From contig JBMHCY010000091.1 of the NCBI GenBank assembly GCA_049889655.1, positions 1 to 13,272 on the forward strand: 13,272 nucleotides of DNA. Reading direction: 5' to 3'. The position numbers and the translations under genes were made by a program. The notes under the pieces are model-generated. The model was not told the DNA's origin and made no database searches. It saw nothing but the letters and a program-made list of their open reading frames with translations. Positions within the stretch are counted from its first letter, which is position 1; every line of letters starts with the position of its first letter. This document shows positions 1-7,180 of the stretch, in pieces. The DNA is from UBA1172 sp049889655 (GTDB lineage: Bacteria; Pseudomonadota; Alphaproteobacteria; Puniceispirillales; UBA1172).

Positions 1-1193
1 ATCACCCCAGATATAATGGGGATCAGGCCAAGAACAAGAAGCAGGCTTTCAAGGCTCGCCCCGGCATCGATCATGATCCCCAGCAATACCGGGGATACGG
101 CGGAGGCGAAGACCATCAGTGCCTGGGCGATCGCCTTGATCCCGCCGAGATGGCGTGTGCCGTAAATCTCGGCCCAGATCGGTGTTGCCGAGGTATAGAC
201 CATGCCCTGAACCAACCCGAAACCGGCAAAGAAGACAAACACCATCAGCCCCGGGGCAGCAAAGTTCAGCAACAGGGCTGAAAACGCGATATTGGCCACC
301 ACAATCGGTGCCACCCGGCAGGCGGTATAGCGATCGGTCAGCCCGCCGCCGATGAACGACCCGCAGATGTTGAACACAGCATAGATACCGTAGCCGGAGA
401 TCCACTGGGCGAGGGGGATCATCTTGCTTTCGGCAAAATAGATCTGGTGAAACAGCAGCCCGGTGGTCGAAAAACTGGGGGCGATGATGAGCCCGGATAG
501 CATCCAGAAACGCCAGTGCATCAGCATATCCCGTCGGGTCCAGTGCTGGCCGTCCTTGCCCGCCGCCAGGGCATCGACGCCGCCGCCATCCTGACCGTGC
601 TGACGCCGGGTCAGCAGCAGGGCTGCCGGAACCATGATGACAAGTGCCATGATCCCGGTGATCCGCCAGATCTCATACCACTCGAACATCAGCACAGAAC
701 CCATGACAAGCACAAACAGCGGCATCAGCCATTCCGACATCGGATGGCCGAGGGCGGCCACGGCAAGCGCCCGGCCACGTTCGGCGACATAGCGTCGGGC
801 CATGGCGGTGGCATAGAGATGGGTCATCATCCCCTGGCCGCTGAGCCGCATGAAATAAATGCCGATCACCAGCATCGTGACTGAGGCGATCGTTGAAAAG
901 AACAATGCCGCCAGCCCGAGCCCGCAAATGATGAACAGCGCGATGACCCGCAGGCGCACGGTATCAACCAGCCGCCCGAGGGGGATCAGTGTCACTGCGC
1001 TGGCGAGGGTCGCCACGGCATAGACTGTTCCGAAATCGCCGTGGCTGAGCCCCAGTTCTTCACGCAGATCAGCTGAAAACAGTGAGATGAAAAAGGTCTG
1101 CCCCGGGGATGAAAAGAACGCCAGCAAAAACCCGAAAAACAGGAACCGCCACTGGCTTTTCAGAAACGATAAAGGGGGGAAGAGCGTGGTCAT
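1..1193 (-). CDS. MFS (major facilitator superfamily) transporter, 3' end cut by window edge
   Basis: This is an inner-membrane secondary transporter whose substrate cannot be told from sequence. The 397 visible residues start MTTLFPPLSFLKSQWRF and are almost continuously hydrophobic. They form two halves separated by a polar loop at about residues 196-222. The loop after TM2 carries an MFS motif-A-like GRLVDTVRLR (73-82), and the second half repeats it as GGGLTDRY (282-289). Near the end, YGTRHLGGIKAIAQALM (344-360) resembles a common segment of bacterial MFS permeases. Probably only one or two dozen residues are missing past base 1. The chosen start has a poor Shine-Dalgarno sequence, but it sits just before the usual first hydrophobic segment. 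It lies 98 bases downstream of the glutamate dehydrogenase gene on the same strand. Family call firm, substrate unknown. Confidence 0.9.
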   Translation of the reverse strand, partial: MTTLFPPLSFLKSQWRFLFFGFLLAFFSSPGQTFFISLFSADLREELGLSHGDFGTVYAVATLASAVTLIPLGRLVDTVRLRVIALFIICGLGLAALFFSTIASVTMLVIGIYFMRLSGQGMMTHLYATAMARRYVAERGRALAVAALGHPMSEWLMPLFVLVMGSVLMFEWYEIWRITGIMALVIMVPAALLLTRRQHGQDGGGVDALAAGKDGQHWTRRDMLMHWRFWMLSGLIIAPSFSTTGLLFHQIYFAESKMIPLAQWISGYGIYAVFNICGSFIGGGLTDRYTACRVAPIVVANIAFSALLLNFAAPGLMVFVFFAGFGLVQGMVYTSATPIWAEIYGTRHLGGIKAIAQALMVFASAVSPVLLGIMIDAGASLESLLLVLGLIPIISGV

Positions 1194-1291
1194 CTTATGG
1201 TGCCAGGGACTGATTGCCCTTAATCCTAGGCCATCGCCGGGGATGCTGCAACCGCCATTCCGGCGGGCACATCCTTGGCACTGCTGTGGGC

Positions 1292-2728
1292 CTAGAGCTC
1301 CTTCGACATATAACTTTTTGATATCCGCCTGATGGCGAGGATGAAGGCTGCCGTCCGCAGGCTGTCGATATTCTCGTGGCTGTGCCAGATTTCCCGGATC
1401 GATTGATAGGCCGTCCGCATCGTATCATCGAGCCCCGACCGCACCAGATCAATTTCCTCCGCCCCCCTGAGATAGGCACGGGTAAATTCAGGGGAAAGTT
1501 TCCAGTCAATGCCGGGGTCGGCCGACAGCCGCTGCAGCTCGCGGACCAGCAGATCATGGCGCTGTTCTTCCTGACGGCGTTCCATACGCCCGAAGCGGAT
1601 ATGCGAGAGATTCTTGACCCATTCGAAATACGAAACGGTAACCCCGCCGGCATTGGCATAAAGATCGGGGATGATGACAATCCCCTTCTGGCGCAAGATA
1701 TCATCGGCCAGATAGGTGATCGGGCCGTTTGCCGCCTCAATGATCAGCGGGGTTTGGATGCGGGCGGCATTGCCCTGGTGGATAGCCCCTTCCATGGCGG
1801 CCGGGATCAGGATATCGGCATCGCTTTCCAGCATCGACGGCCCGTCAGCGGTGAACTCGGCATGGGGATAGTTGCTGACACATCCGGTCTTGTCCTTGAA
1901 CGCCTTGACAGCATTCACATCAAGCCCTTTCGGGTCATGGAGCGCGCCGCGACGTTCGATGATCGTGGTGATCAGCACGCCGTCTTCCGATGCCAGCAAG
2001 CTGGCCGCATGGTAGCCCACATTGCCGAGACCCTGGACAATGACACGCTTACCCTCAAGCCCCGGGTCGAGTTTTGTTTTCGCGACATCCTCGGGGTGGC
2101 GGAAAAACTCACGCAGGGCGTATTGAATGCCGCGTCCCGTGGCCTCCACCCGGCCGTTGATCCCGCCGGCATGAACAGGCTTTCCCGTAACGCAGGCGCG
2201 GGCGTTGATATCTGTTGTATTGATCCGGGAATACTGATCGGCAATCCAGGCCATTTCGCGCTCGCCTGTGCCCATATCCGGGGCCGGGACATTCTGGCTC
2301 GGGTTGATCAGATCACGCTTGATCAGCTCATAGGCGAAGCGGCGGGTGATGCGTTCAAGCTCGTCCTCGCTGTATTCCCGCGGGTCGATGACAAGCCCGC
2401 CCTTGGCCCCACCGAAGGGAGCCTCGACGACAGCACATTTGTAGCTCATCAGGGCGGAGAGGGCTTCGACCTCATCCTGATTGACAACCGCCGCGTAGCG
2501 AATACCGCCTTTGACCGGCTCGAGATGTTCGGAATGCACGGCGCGATAACCGGTAAAGGTTTCGATCTGCCCGCGCAGGCGAACGCCGAAACGCACCTTG
2601 TAGACGGCGTTGCAGACACGGATCTTTTTGAGCAGCCCCGGCGGAATATCCGTCAGCGCGGCGGCCCGGTCAAACATGAGATCAACGGTTTCGTGGAAAC
2701 TGTGTTCGGTGGTGGTTTTGCGGCTCAT
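1292..2728 (-). CDS. gdhA: Glutamate dehydrogenase, long-form Glu/Leu/Phe/Val dehydrogenase family
   Basis: This cytoplasmic enzyme probably interconverts glutamate and 2-oxoglutarate plus ammonia, linking nitrogen and carbon metabolism. The N-terminal domain has PVKGGIR (71-77, substrate Lys73), the catalytic-Lys signature PFGGAKGG (104-111, Lys109) and PAPDMGT (148-154, catalytic Asp151). A Rossmann domain begins at VIVQGLGNVGYHAA (229-242). Glu258 at the end of the second strand suggests NAD rather than NADP, which is inference. At 478 residues it is longer than the ~420-450 of classical hexameric enzymes. The extra length follows YFEWVKNLSHIRFGRMERR (367-385) and is charged and helical-looking; I recall alphaproteobacterial homologues of similar length. 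The start is supported by AAGGGAG at 2735-2741, six bases upstream of the ATG. Leucine or another branched amino acid as substrate cannot be excluded. Confidence 0.9.
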   Translation of the reverse strand: MSRKTTTEHSFHETVDLMFDRAAALTDIPPGLLKKIRVCNAVYKVRFGVRLRGQIETFTGYRAVHSEHLEPVKGGIRYAAVVNQDEVEALSALMSYKCAVVEAPFGGAKGGLVIDPREYSEDELERITRRFAYELIKRDLINPSQNVPAPDMGTGEREMAWIADQYSRINTTDINARACVTGKPVHAGGINGRVEATGRGIQYALREFFRHPEDVAKTKLDPGLEGKRVIVQGLGNVGYHAASLLASEDGVLITTIIERRGALHDPKGLDVNAVKAFKDKTGCVSNYPHAEFTADGPSMLESDADILIPAAMEGAIHQGNAARIQTPLIIEAANGPITYLADDILRQKGIVIIPDLYANAGGVTVSYFEWVKNLSHIRFGRMERRQEEQRHDLLVRELQRLSADPGIDWKLSPEFTRAYLRGAEEIDLVRSGLDDTMRTAYQSIREIWHSHENIDSLRTAAFILAIRRISKSYMSKEL

Positions 2729-2821
2729 CTACGGCTCCCTTCATGCAAGCGGCGACTGGCAGAAAAGACCCTGCCGGTAACACTGGTTTTGCGGAAGCAA
2801 AGCGGGATGATGGGATGGGAG

Positions 2822-2897
<76 letters not shown>

Positions 2898-2955
2898 ATT
2901 GCCGCCCTTTTATCAGCCCGTGTCAACGGATGCAAGCCCCATCACGGGGGTCCCG

Positions 2956-4377
2956 TCAAAAGGGGTATTTCAGCAACAAACGCACCATCCGCCTTGTTCC
3001 TTCCGAAAATAGTTTCGGGGTGAAAAATGATCCGGCAGCCCGTTTCGACGCCTCCCCATAGGTGGGGTAGGGTGCGATATAGGCTGCCATCGCCCCGATC
3101 TTAAGCCTGTATTGAATGGCGATGATCCAGGGCTGGATCATCTCACCCGCCCCCGGGGCGAGAATGCTGGCCCCCAGAATTCGCCCCTTGCGGTCGGTGA
3201 TGACCACCACCGACCCTTCACCGCGATGCTCGGCCCGGGCCCGGTCATTATCGGCGAGGGCTGCCTCAAGCCGTCGGGGCTCAAGCCCCTTTTCCGTTGC
3301 CTCAGCCTCTGTCAGGCCGACATGGGCCAGTTCCGGGTCGGTATAGGTGACCCATGGCACAGCCCGGTTATCCACCTTTGCCGGCAGCCGGAACAGCGTG
3401 TTTCTGATGACAATCCCCGCGTGGTATCCGGCAACATGGGTGAACTGCTGCCGTCCGGCGACATCACCGATGGCGAAGATCCGCTTGTTGGAAGACCGCA
3501 GCCGGTTATCGGTGATAATCCCGCCGCGGGAGGTTTTGACCCCGGCCTTTTCCAGATCGAGGCGGTCGAGATTGGCCCGCCTGCCGGCGGCGACCAGCAG
3601 ATGGCTGCCGATAATATCATCCTGCCCGTCAAGGCTGACCCGGATTGCACCGGGTTTCCCGGAAACAGCAGTGACCGCAGCACCCTCGATGATCCGGATG
3701 CCTTCTTCAACAAGCTGCTGCCGCAACACCCCGACAAGCCCGGGATCATCACGGATCATGATTGTCGGGGCGGCTTCGATCAGTGTCACCGCAACCCCGA
3801 GACGCTGGTGCGCCTGGGCCATTTCAATGCCGATCGGCCCGCCGCCGATGATGATCAGGTGGTCGGGGCGTTCGCGGTCGGCAAAAATTGTCTCATTGGT
3901 GTGATAGGGCGTTTCGGCCAGCCCGGGGATAGGCGGGATCATCGCCGAGGAGCCGGTGGCAACGATAAAATACTGCGCCCGGCAGGTCTTGCCACCACCT
4001 TCAACGGTGCTGCGGGAGGTAAAGCGGGCATAATCCTCAATGACAGTGACACCAAGGCCGCGGAACCTTTCCGGCGAGTCATGCGGCTCAATCGAGGCAA
4101 TCACCCCGGCAACGTGATCCTTGACTGCAGCGAAATCAATCTCCGCGCCGCTGCCCTTCACCCCCATTTCAGGCCTGCCATGGGCGGCGTGAGCTGCCTT
4201 GGCTGCGGCAAGCAGGGCTTTCGAGGGCACACAGCCGAAATTGAGGCAGTCACCGCCCATGCGGCCACCTTCGAAGAGGACAACACGCGCCCCCATCTGG
4301 GCTGCCCCCGCCGCGACGCTGAGGCCGCCGGAACCGCCGCCGATAATACAGAGATCGGCCTCAAGAATATCGGTCAT
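2956..4377 (-). CDS. FAD-dependent pyridine nucleotide-disulfide oxidoreductase, LPD/MerA superfamily, catalytic His replaced by Tyr
   Basis: This is a soluble flavoprotein of 473 residues, the usual length for the dihydrolipoamide dehydrogenase / glutathione reductase / mercuric reductase superfamily. FAD binding is shown by IIGGGSGG (11-18), VATGS (139-143) and FAIGDVAG (301-308). The active disulfide is Cys44 and Cys49 in GGDCLNFGCVPSK. NAD(P) binding is at IIIGGGPIGIE (175-185), with Glu201 after the second strand suggesting NADH. In classical enzymes the C-terminal motif is HPTxxE. Here it reads YPTYGE (437-442), so the base His is Tyr while Glu442 remains. There is no C-terminal Cys pair and no N-terminal HMA domain, so it is not a typical mercuric reductase. 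No E2 or lipoyl genes are nearby, arguing against pyruvate-dehydrogenase E3. Its ATG overlaps the stop of the upstream TVP38/TMEM64 gene by four bases (ATGA), implying translational coupling. Substrate unknown. Confidence 0.88.
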   Translation of the reverse strand: MTDILEADLCIIGGGSGGLSVAAGAAQMGARVVLFEGGRMGGDCLNFGCVPSKALLAAAKAAHAAHGRPEMGVKGSGAEIDFAAVKDHVAGVIASIEPHDSPERFRGLGVTVIEDYARFTSRSTVEGGGKTCRAQYFIVATGSSAMIPPIPGLAETPYHTNETIFADRERPDHLIIIGGGPIGIEMAQAHQRLGVAVTLIEAAPTIMIRDDPGLVGVLRQQLVEEGIRIIEGAAVTAVSGKPGAIRVSLDGQDDIIGSHLLVAAGRRANLDRLDLEKAGVKTSRGGIITDNRLRSSNKRIFAIGDVAGRQQFTHVAGYHAGIVIRNTLFRLPAKVDNRAVPWVTYTDPELAHVGLTEAEATEKGLEPRRLEAALADNDRARAEHRGEGSVVVITDRKGRILGASILAPGAGEMIQPWIIAIQYRLKIGAMAAYIAPYPTYGEASKRAAGSFFTPKLFSEGTRRMVRLLLKYPF

Positions 4378-5087
4378 GCTGCCCCGCTCCGTTTTTTGCT
4401 GATGCTGCGGACAACAGCCGGAACAACCGCGAGCCCTGCCAGAACAGCCAGCGATGCCAGCAGTTCAGGCCGGGTCAGGTCTTCGGCATTGGGCACCCGG
4501 CCGGCGGCGAGGATCGGCTGCACCGAAATCCCCACCCAGATATAGGCAGCACTCCCCGGGGCAATGCCGATCAGGGTTGCCAGCAGGAAATCCCGTGATG
4601 ACATGCCGAGCAATGCCGGAACGATATTGACCACCCAGAACGGGAAGAGAGGAACAAGCCGCAGGGCCAGCAGCCAGAAAAAGGGCGAGGCGTTGAACCC
4701 CTGCCTGATCTTTCCCATGAACGGCCCGGCGCGTCTTTCCATGCTGTCCTGCAGGGCCCCCTGCGCCGCAAGGAAGAGGATGAAGGCCCCGGCCGTCGCC
4801 GAGACCACCACCAGCGGCAGGGCCACCCAGCCCAGCAAAGCCGCCCCGCCGAGGGTCAGCAGGCTGGCAATCGGCAGGGAGAAAGCCACGGCCACGAGAT
4901 AGAGCAGGAAAAAGCCGCCCCAGGCGAGCAGCCTGTTGGCGTCGATCCAGGAGGTCAGGCTGGCATAATGCACCGCCAGCGACTTGAAATTGAGCAGATC
5001 ATTGAGGCCTGTTGTGAAAAACAGTACCAGCCCGGCCAGCAGGATCACTACCGGCAGAAACCGCCGCATGGACGAAGGCTGAACCAT
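4374..5087 (-). CDS. TVP38/TMEM64 family (VTT/DedA-like) inner-membrane protein
   Basis: This 237-residue polytopic membrane protein belongs to the SNARE-associated/VTT family, whose members are linked to lipid or small-molecule handling across membranes; its own substrate is unknown. Hydrophobic segments lie at about 8-27, 56-108 (two or more passes), 136-160, 165-188 and 208-228. The family signature is visible: LLALRLVPLFPFWVVN (139-154) with Arg143, Pro146, Pro149 and Asn154, then GIAPGSAAY (174-182). An in-frame ATG exists at 5210, but the stretch it adds is polar and not family-like. ATG 5087 is preferred because AAGGGA lies eight bases upstream. The gene is first in a two-gene unit with the flavin oxidoreductase, with an ATGA overlap. 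From memory, this pairing, sometimes as a fused protein, recurs in bacteria and suggests a membrane-linked redox partnership, which is inference. Confidence 0.9.
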   Translation of the reverse strand: MVQPSSMRRFLPVVILLAGLVLFFTTGLNDLLNFKSLAVHYASLTSWIDANRLLAWGGFFLLYLVAVAFSLPIASLLTLGGAALLGWVALPLVVVSATAGAFILFLAAQGALQDSMERRAGPFMGKIRQGFNASPFFWLLALRLVPLFPFWVVNIVPALLGMSSRDFLLATLIGIAPGSAAYIWVGISVQPILAAGRVPNAEDLTRPELLASLAVLAGLAVVPAVVRSISKKRSGAA

Positions 5088-5320
5088 AATCATCTTCCCT
5101 TCTCTGGCGCGGCAGGGCGCATACAAGGCCAATGACAATCTATCGACCCGTTTCCGTTTTAACAAATCACTTTGTCGTGAAAAAGGCACAGCCTGCCCTT
5201 TTGATGACACATCGTCGGGATAGGGTTCCGGAAAATGAAAGCTCAGGCTTAACAGCCTCTGATTGAGGGTTTATGGTCAGGCCGCAAGCAAGTACACTGG
5301 AGGCCGAGAGGCGCCGAGGC
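5088..5320. other. Divergent intergenic region between the left and right gene blocks
   Basis: This 233-base gap separates the minus-strand TVP38 unit from the plus-strand murA cluster and is A/T-richer than its surroundings. It holds the minus-strand promoter described separately. A small perfect hairpin, AGGCT-TAAC-AGCCT (5245-5258), sits directly before GAGGG (5265-5269) and an in-frame ATG at 5273, the alternative start of the small basic ORF. I found no convincing plus-strand -35/-10 pair, although the murA cluster promoter should lie here. Confidence 0.5.
5137..5165 (-). promoter_or_regulatory. Predicted sigma-70-type promoter for the TVP38 / oxidoreductase pair
   Basis: On the minus strand, TTGTTA (5165-5160) is followed by exactly 17 bases and then TAGATT (5142-5137). 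These match the -35 and -10 consensus at four and four positions. The start point would fall about 40 bases upstream of the ATG at 5087, leaving room for the AAGGGA ribosome site. It also places the in-frame ATG at 5210 upstream of the transcript, supporting the shorter gene start. By-eye prediction only. Confidence 0.45.
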
Positions 5321-5482
5321 ATGACAAAAGACAAGACAAGACCAGCATCGCAGCCAAGCCAGAAAGAACAGCGCGAACAGCGGCTGGCGGCATCGCTGCG
5401 CGCCAATCTGCACCGCCGCAAGGCTCAATCCAGAGGCCGCAAGGCTGCCGGTGATGAAAAGGGGGGTGGCCAGAATGGATAA
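5321..5482 (+). CDS. Small basic 53-residue conserved-looking protein upstream of murA
   Basis: This is a short, highly charged protein of unknown function. The N-terminus is a polar linker rich in Lys, Gln, Pro and Ser. The core, REQRLAASLRANLHRRKAQS, reads as one amphipathic basic helix, and the tail is Gly/Lys-rich. I recall alphaproteobacterial small proteins with a similar LAxxLRANLRRRKAQ core near murA, so I judge it real rather than a chance frame. That is memory, not a search. ATG 5321 has GAGAGG nine bases upstream. An alternative in-frame start at 5273 would add 16 residues behind GAGGG, with only three bases of spacing. Its TAA (5480-5482) lies inside murA, overlapping it by eight bases, so the two are probably translationally coupled. 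No cysteines, signal peptide or membrane segment are visible. An RNA- or nucleic-acid-binding role is only a guess from the charge. Confidence 0.6.
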   Translation: MTKDKTRPASQPSQKEQREQRLAASLRANLHRRKAQSRGRKAAGDEKGGGQNG

Positions 5483-6737
5483 GCTCATCATCGAAGGCGG
5501 GCATCGGCTGGAAGGCCGTATCCCTGTTTCCGGGGCCAAGAACGCCGCACTGCCCCTGATGGCAGCCTGTCTGATGGCAGAAACCCCCATGCTTCTTGAT
5601 AACCTGCCGCCACTGGCGGATACCGATGCCATGCTGACCCTGCTTGACCATCTCGGGGTATCGAGCCGCCGTGATGGTGAAAGCGTTATCTTCGAGCCGC
5701 CGCAGACCATCACCACCACGGCCCCTTATGATATTGTCCGCCGGATGCGGGCATCGGTACTGGTCCTCGGGCCGTTGCTGGCCCGTACCGGTGAGGCCAC
5801 GGTTTCACTGCCCGGCGGCTGTGCGATTGGCACCCGGCCGGTCGACCTGCATATTATGGTCATGGAACGCCTCGGTGCCGAGGTGACACTGCTCGACGGC
5901 TACATGAGGGCGGCGGCCCCGAAAGGCCTGAAAGGGGCCTCGATCACCTTTCCCATGGTCAGTGTCGGGGCGACCGAGAATGCGCTGATGGCGGCGGCAC
6001 TCGCCGCAGGAGAGACGGTGATCCACAACGCTGCCCGGGAACCTGAAATCGTCGATCTGGCAGATTGCCTCAATGCCATGGGGGCGCAGATCAGCGGCCA
6101 TGGCACAGCGACGATCACGATCACCGGGGTGGCATCGCTCAAGGGCTGCACCCACCGGGTGGTCGCTGACCGCATCGAGGCAGGCACCTTCGCCATTGCC
6201 GCTGCCATGACCCGGGGCCATGTGACCCTGGAACACTGCCATGGTGAGCATCTCGAGGCGCTGTTCGCCATCATGGGTGAGGCCGGTATCTCGATCAGTA
6301 CAGACGCTGACAGTATCACCATCAAGGCTGATGCTGCACCACGCCCCATGGATATCACCACCGCCCCCTATCCCGGGTTTCCGACGGACCTGCAGGCCCA
6401 GTTCATGGCGATGATGTGCCTCGCGGAAGGCGACAGCCAGATCAGCGAGACGATTTTCGAGAACCGGTTCATGCACGTCCCCGAATTGATGCGGATGGGG
6501 GCCAGGATCGATGTATCCGGCGGCATGGCGACCGTCCATGGCGGGACACCGCTGAAAGCGGCCCCGGTCATGGCCACCGATTTGCGGGCCTCGGTATCGC
6601 TGGTACTGGCCGGGTTGGTGGCGGAAGGCCGCACGGAAATCAGCCGGATTTATCATCTCGACCGCGGCTATGACCGGCTTGAAGAAAAACTTTCCGCCTG
6701 TGGCGCGTCCATCCACCGTATCCGGTCCGAGGGCTGA
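5475..6737 (+). CDS. murA: UDP-N-acetylglucosamine 1-carboxyvinyltransferase (MurA)
   Basis: MurA transfers the enolpyruvyl group of phosphoenolpyruvate to UDP-GlcNAc, the first committed step of peptidoglycan synthesis in the cytoplasm. The protein is 420 residues, against 419 in E. coli. It shows the N-terminal substrate loop SGAKNAALP (19-27, Lys22 and Asn23), VRRMRASVLVLGPLLAR (88-104), and the catalytic-loop cysteine in PGGCAIGTRPVDLH (Cys116). It also has GFPTDLQAQF (301-310, with Asp305 as the general base) and YHLDRGYDRLEEKL (393-406, Arg397). Having Cys rather than Asp in the loop is the fosfomycin-sensitive type. The start at 5475 (MDKLIIEGG) matches family N-termini and has AAGGGG upstream. 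In-frame ATGs at 5451 and 5454 would add a non-homologous stretch. It leads a tight gene run into DUF2948, hisG and hisD. Confidence 0.98.
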   Translation: MDKLIIEGGHRLEGRIPVSGAKNAALPLMAACLMAETPMLLDNLPPLADTDAMLTLLDHLGVSSRRDGESVIFEPPQTITTTAPYDIVRRMRASVLVLGPLLARTGEATVSLPGGCAIGTRPVDLHIMVMERLGAEVTLLDGYMRAAAPKGLKGASITFPMVSVGATENALMAAALAAGETVIHNAAREPEIVDLADCLNAMGAQISGHGTATITITGVASLKGCTHRVVADRIEAGTFAIAAAMTRGHVTLEHCHGEHLEALFAIMGEAGISISTDADSITIKADAAPRPMDITTAPYPGFPTDLQAQFMAMMCLAEGDSQISETIFENRFMHVPELMRMGARIDVSGGMATVHGGTPLKAAPVMATDLRASVSLVLAGLVAEGRTEISRIYHLDRGYDRLEEKLSACGASIHRIRSEG

Positions 6738-6739
6738 CC

Positions 6740-7144
6740 ATGGCGCAAGGGCTGAAACTGCAGGTATCGGATGAAGATGATCTGCTGGTGCTGTCATCGC
6801 TGCTCCAGGATGCCACGGTGCTCATCGGCGATATGGCCCATGATCCTGAGCACAACCAGTTTTTGATGGTCGCGGCCCGGCATGAAGCCGGGGGCAACGG
6901 CAATCACCGCCATCTGACGGGGATTAACTTCGCCGGTATCAGCCAGGTCCGGCGCAAGGGGTTTTTCCCCAAGGATCGGGATGATGTGCTTAATTTGCTC
7001 GCTGTGACCCCTTATGATGCCGGTATTGAGATTGTTTTTTCCGGTGAAGCCACCATCAGGCTTGAATGTCCCGCCATAAGAGTATATGCCGCAGACTTGG
7101 GAGAAGGTTGGCACACAGCGTTCCAGCCTGATCATGCGGATTAA
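6740..7144 (+). CDS. DUF2948 family protein
   Basis: This is a 134-residue cytoplasmic protein of unknown function. I recognise it as DUF2948 from its length, its position directly after murA and segments such as DDLLVLSSLLQDATV (13-27). ARHEAGGNGNHRHLTGINF (46-64) and AAxxLGEGW-like text near 117-123 fit too. The family occurs mainly in alphaproteobacteria. The middle is mixed alpha/beta in appearance, with an LLAVTPYDAGIEIVFSGEATIRLE strand pattern from about 86. There is no signal peptide and no evident catalytic motif. The ATG follows the murA stop after two bases, with GAGGG (6729-6733) six bases before the start, so it is co-translated with murA. Its place between cell-wall and histidine genes gives no clear clue to function. 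Confidence 0.85.
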   Translation: MAQGLKLQVSDEDDLLVLSSLLQDATVLIGDMAHDPEHNQFLMVAARHEAGGNGNHRHLTGINFAGISQVRRKGFFPKDRDDVLNLLAVTPYDAGIEIVFSGEATIRLECPAIRVYAADLGEGWHTAFQPDHAD

Positions 7145-7180
7145 CCCGACCGAACCGTTGCGGATGGAAAAGGCTTTCTG

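Noticed and set aside
1252..1266. Hairpin CCGCC/GGCGG between the glutamate dehydrogenase and MFS genes as a terminator
   Set aside because: Five-base stem, no T-run on either strand; such stems are common in GC-rich DNA.
2921..2926. TTGACA on the minus strand before tRNA-Thr as a -35 box
   Set aside because: A normal 17-base spacer would put the start point inside the tRNA acceptor stem, and the resulting -10 (GGCAAT) is poor.
2956..4377. Annotation as mercuric reductase
   Set aside because: No HMA domain, no C-terminal Cys pair, no mer genes nearby; only superfamily similarity.
3112..4545. 477-codon open frame on the plus strand
   Set aside because: It lies opposite the flavin oxidoreductase; low-complexity Gly/Pro/Asp-rich product, a GC-bias shadow.
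5805..6797. 330-codon open frame on the minus strand
   Set aside because: It lies opposite murA and the start of DUF2948, both with full family motifs; shadow frame.
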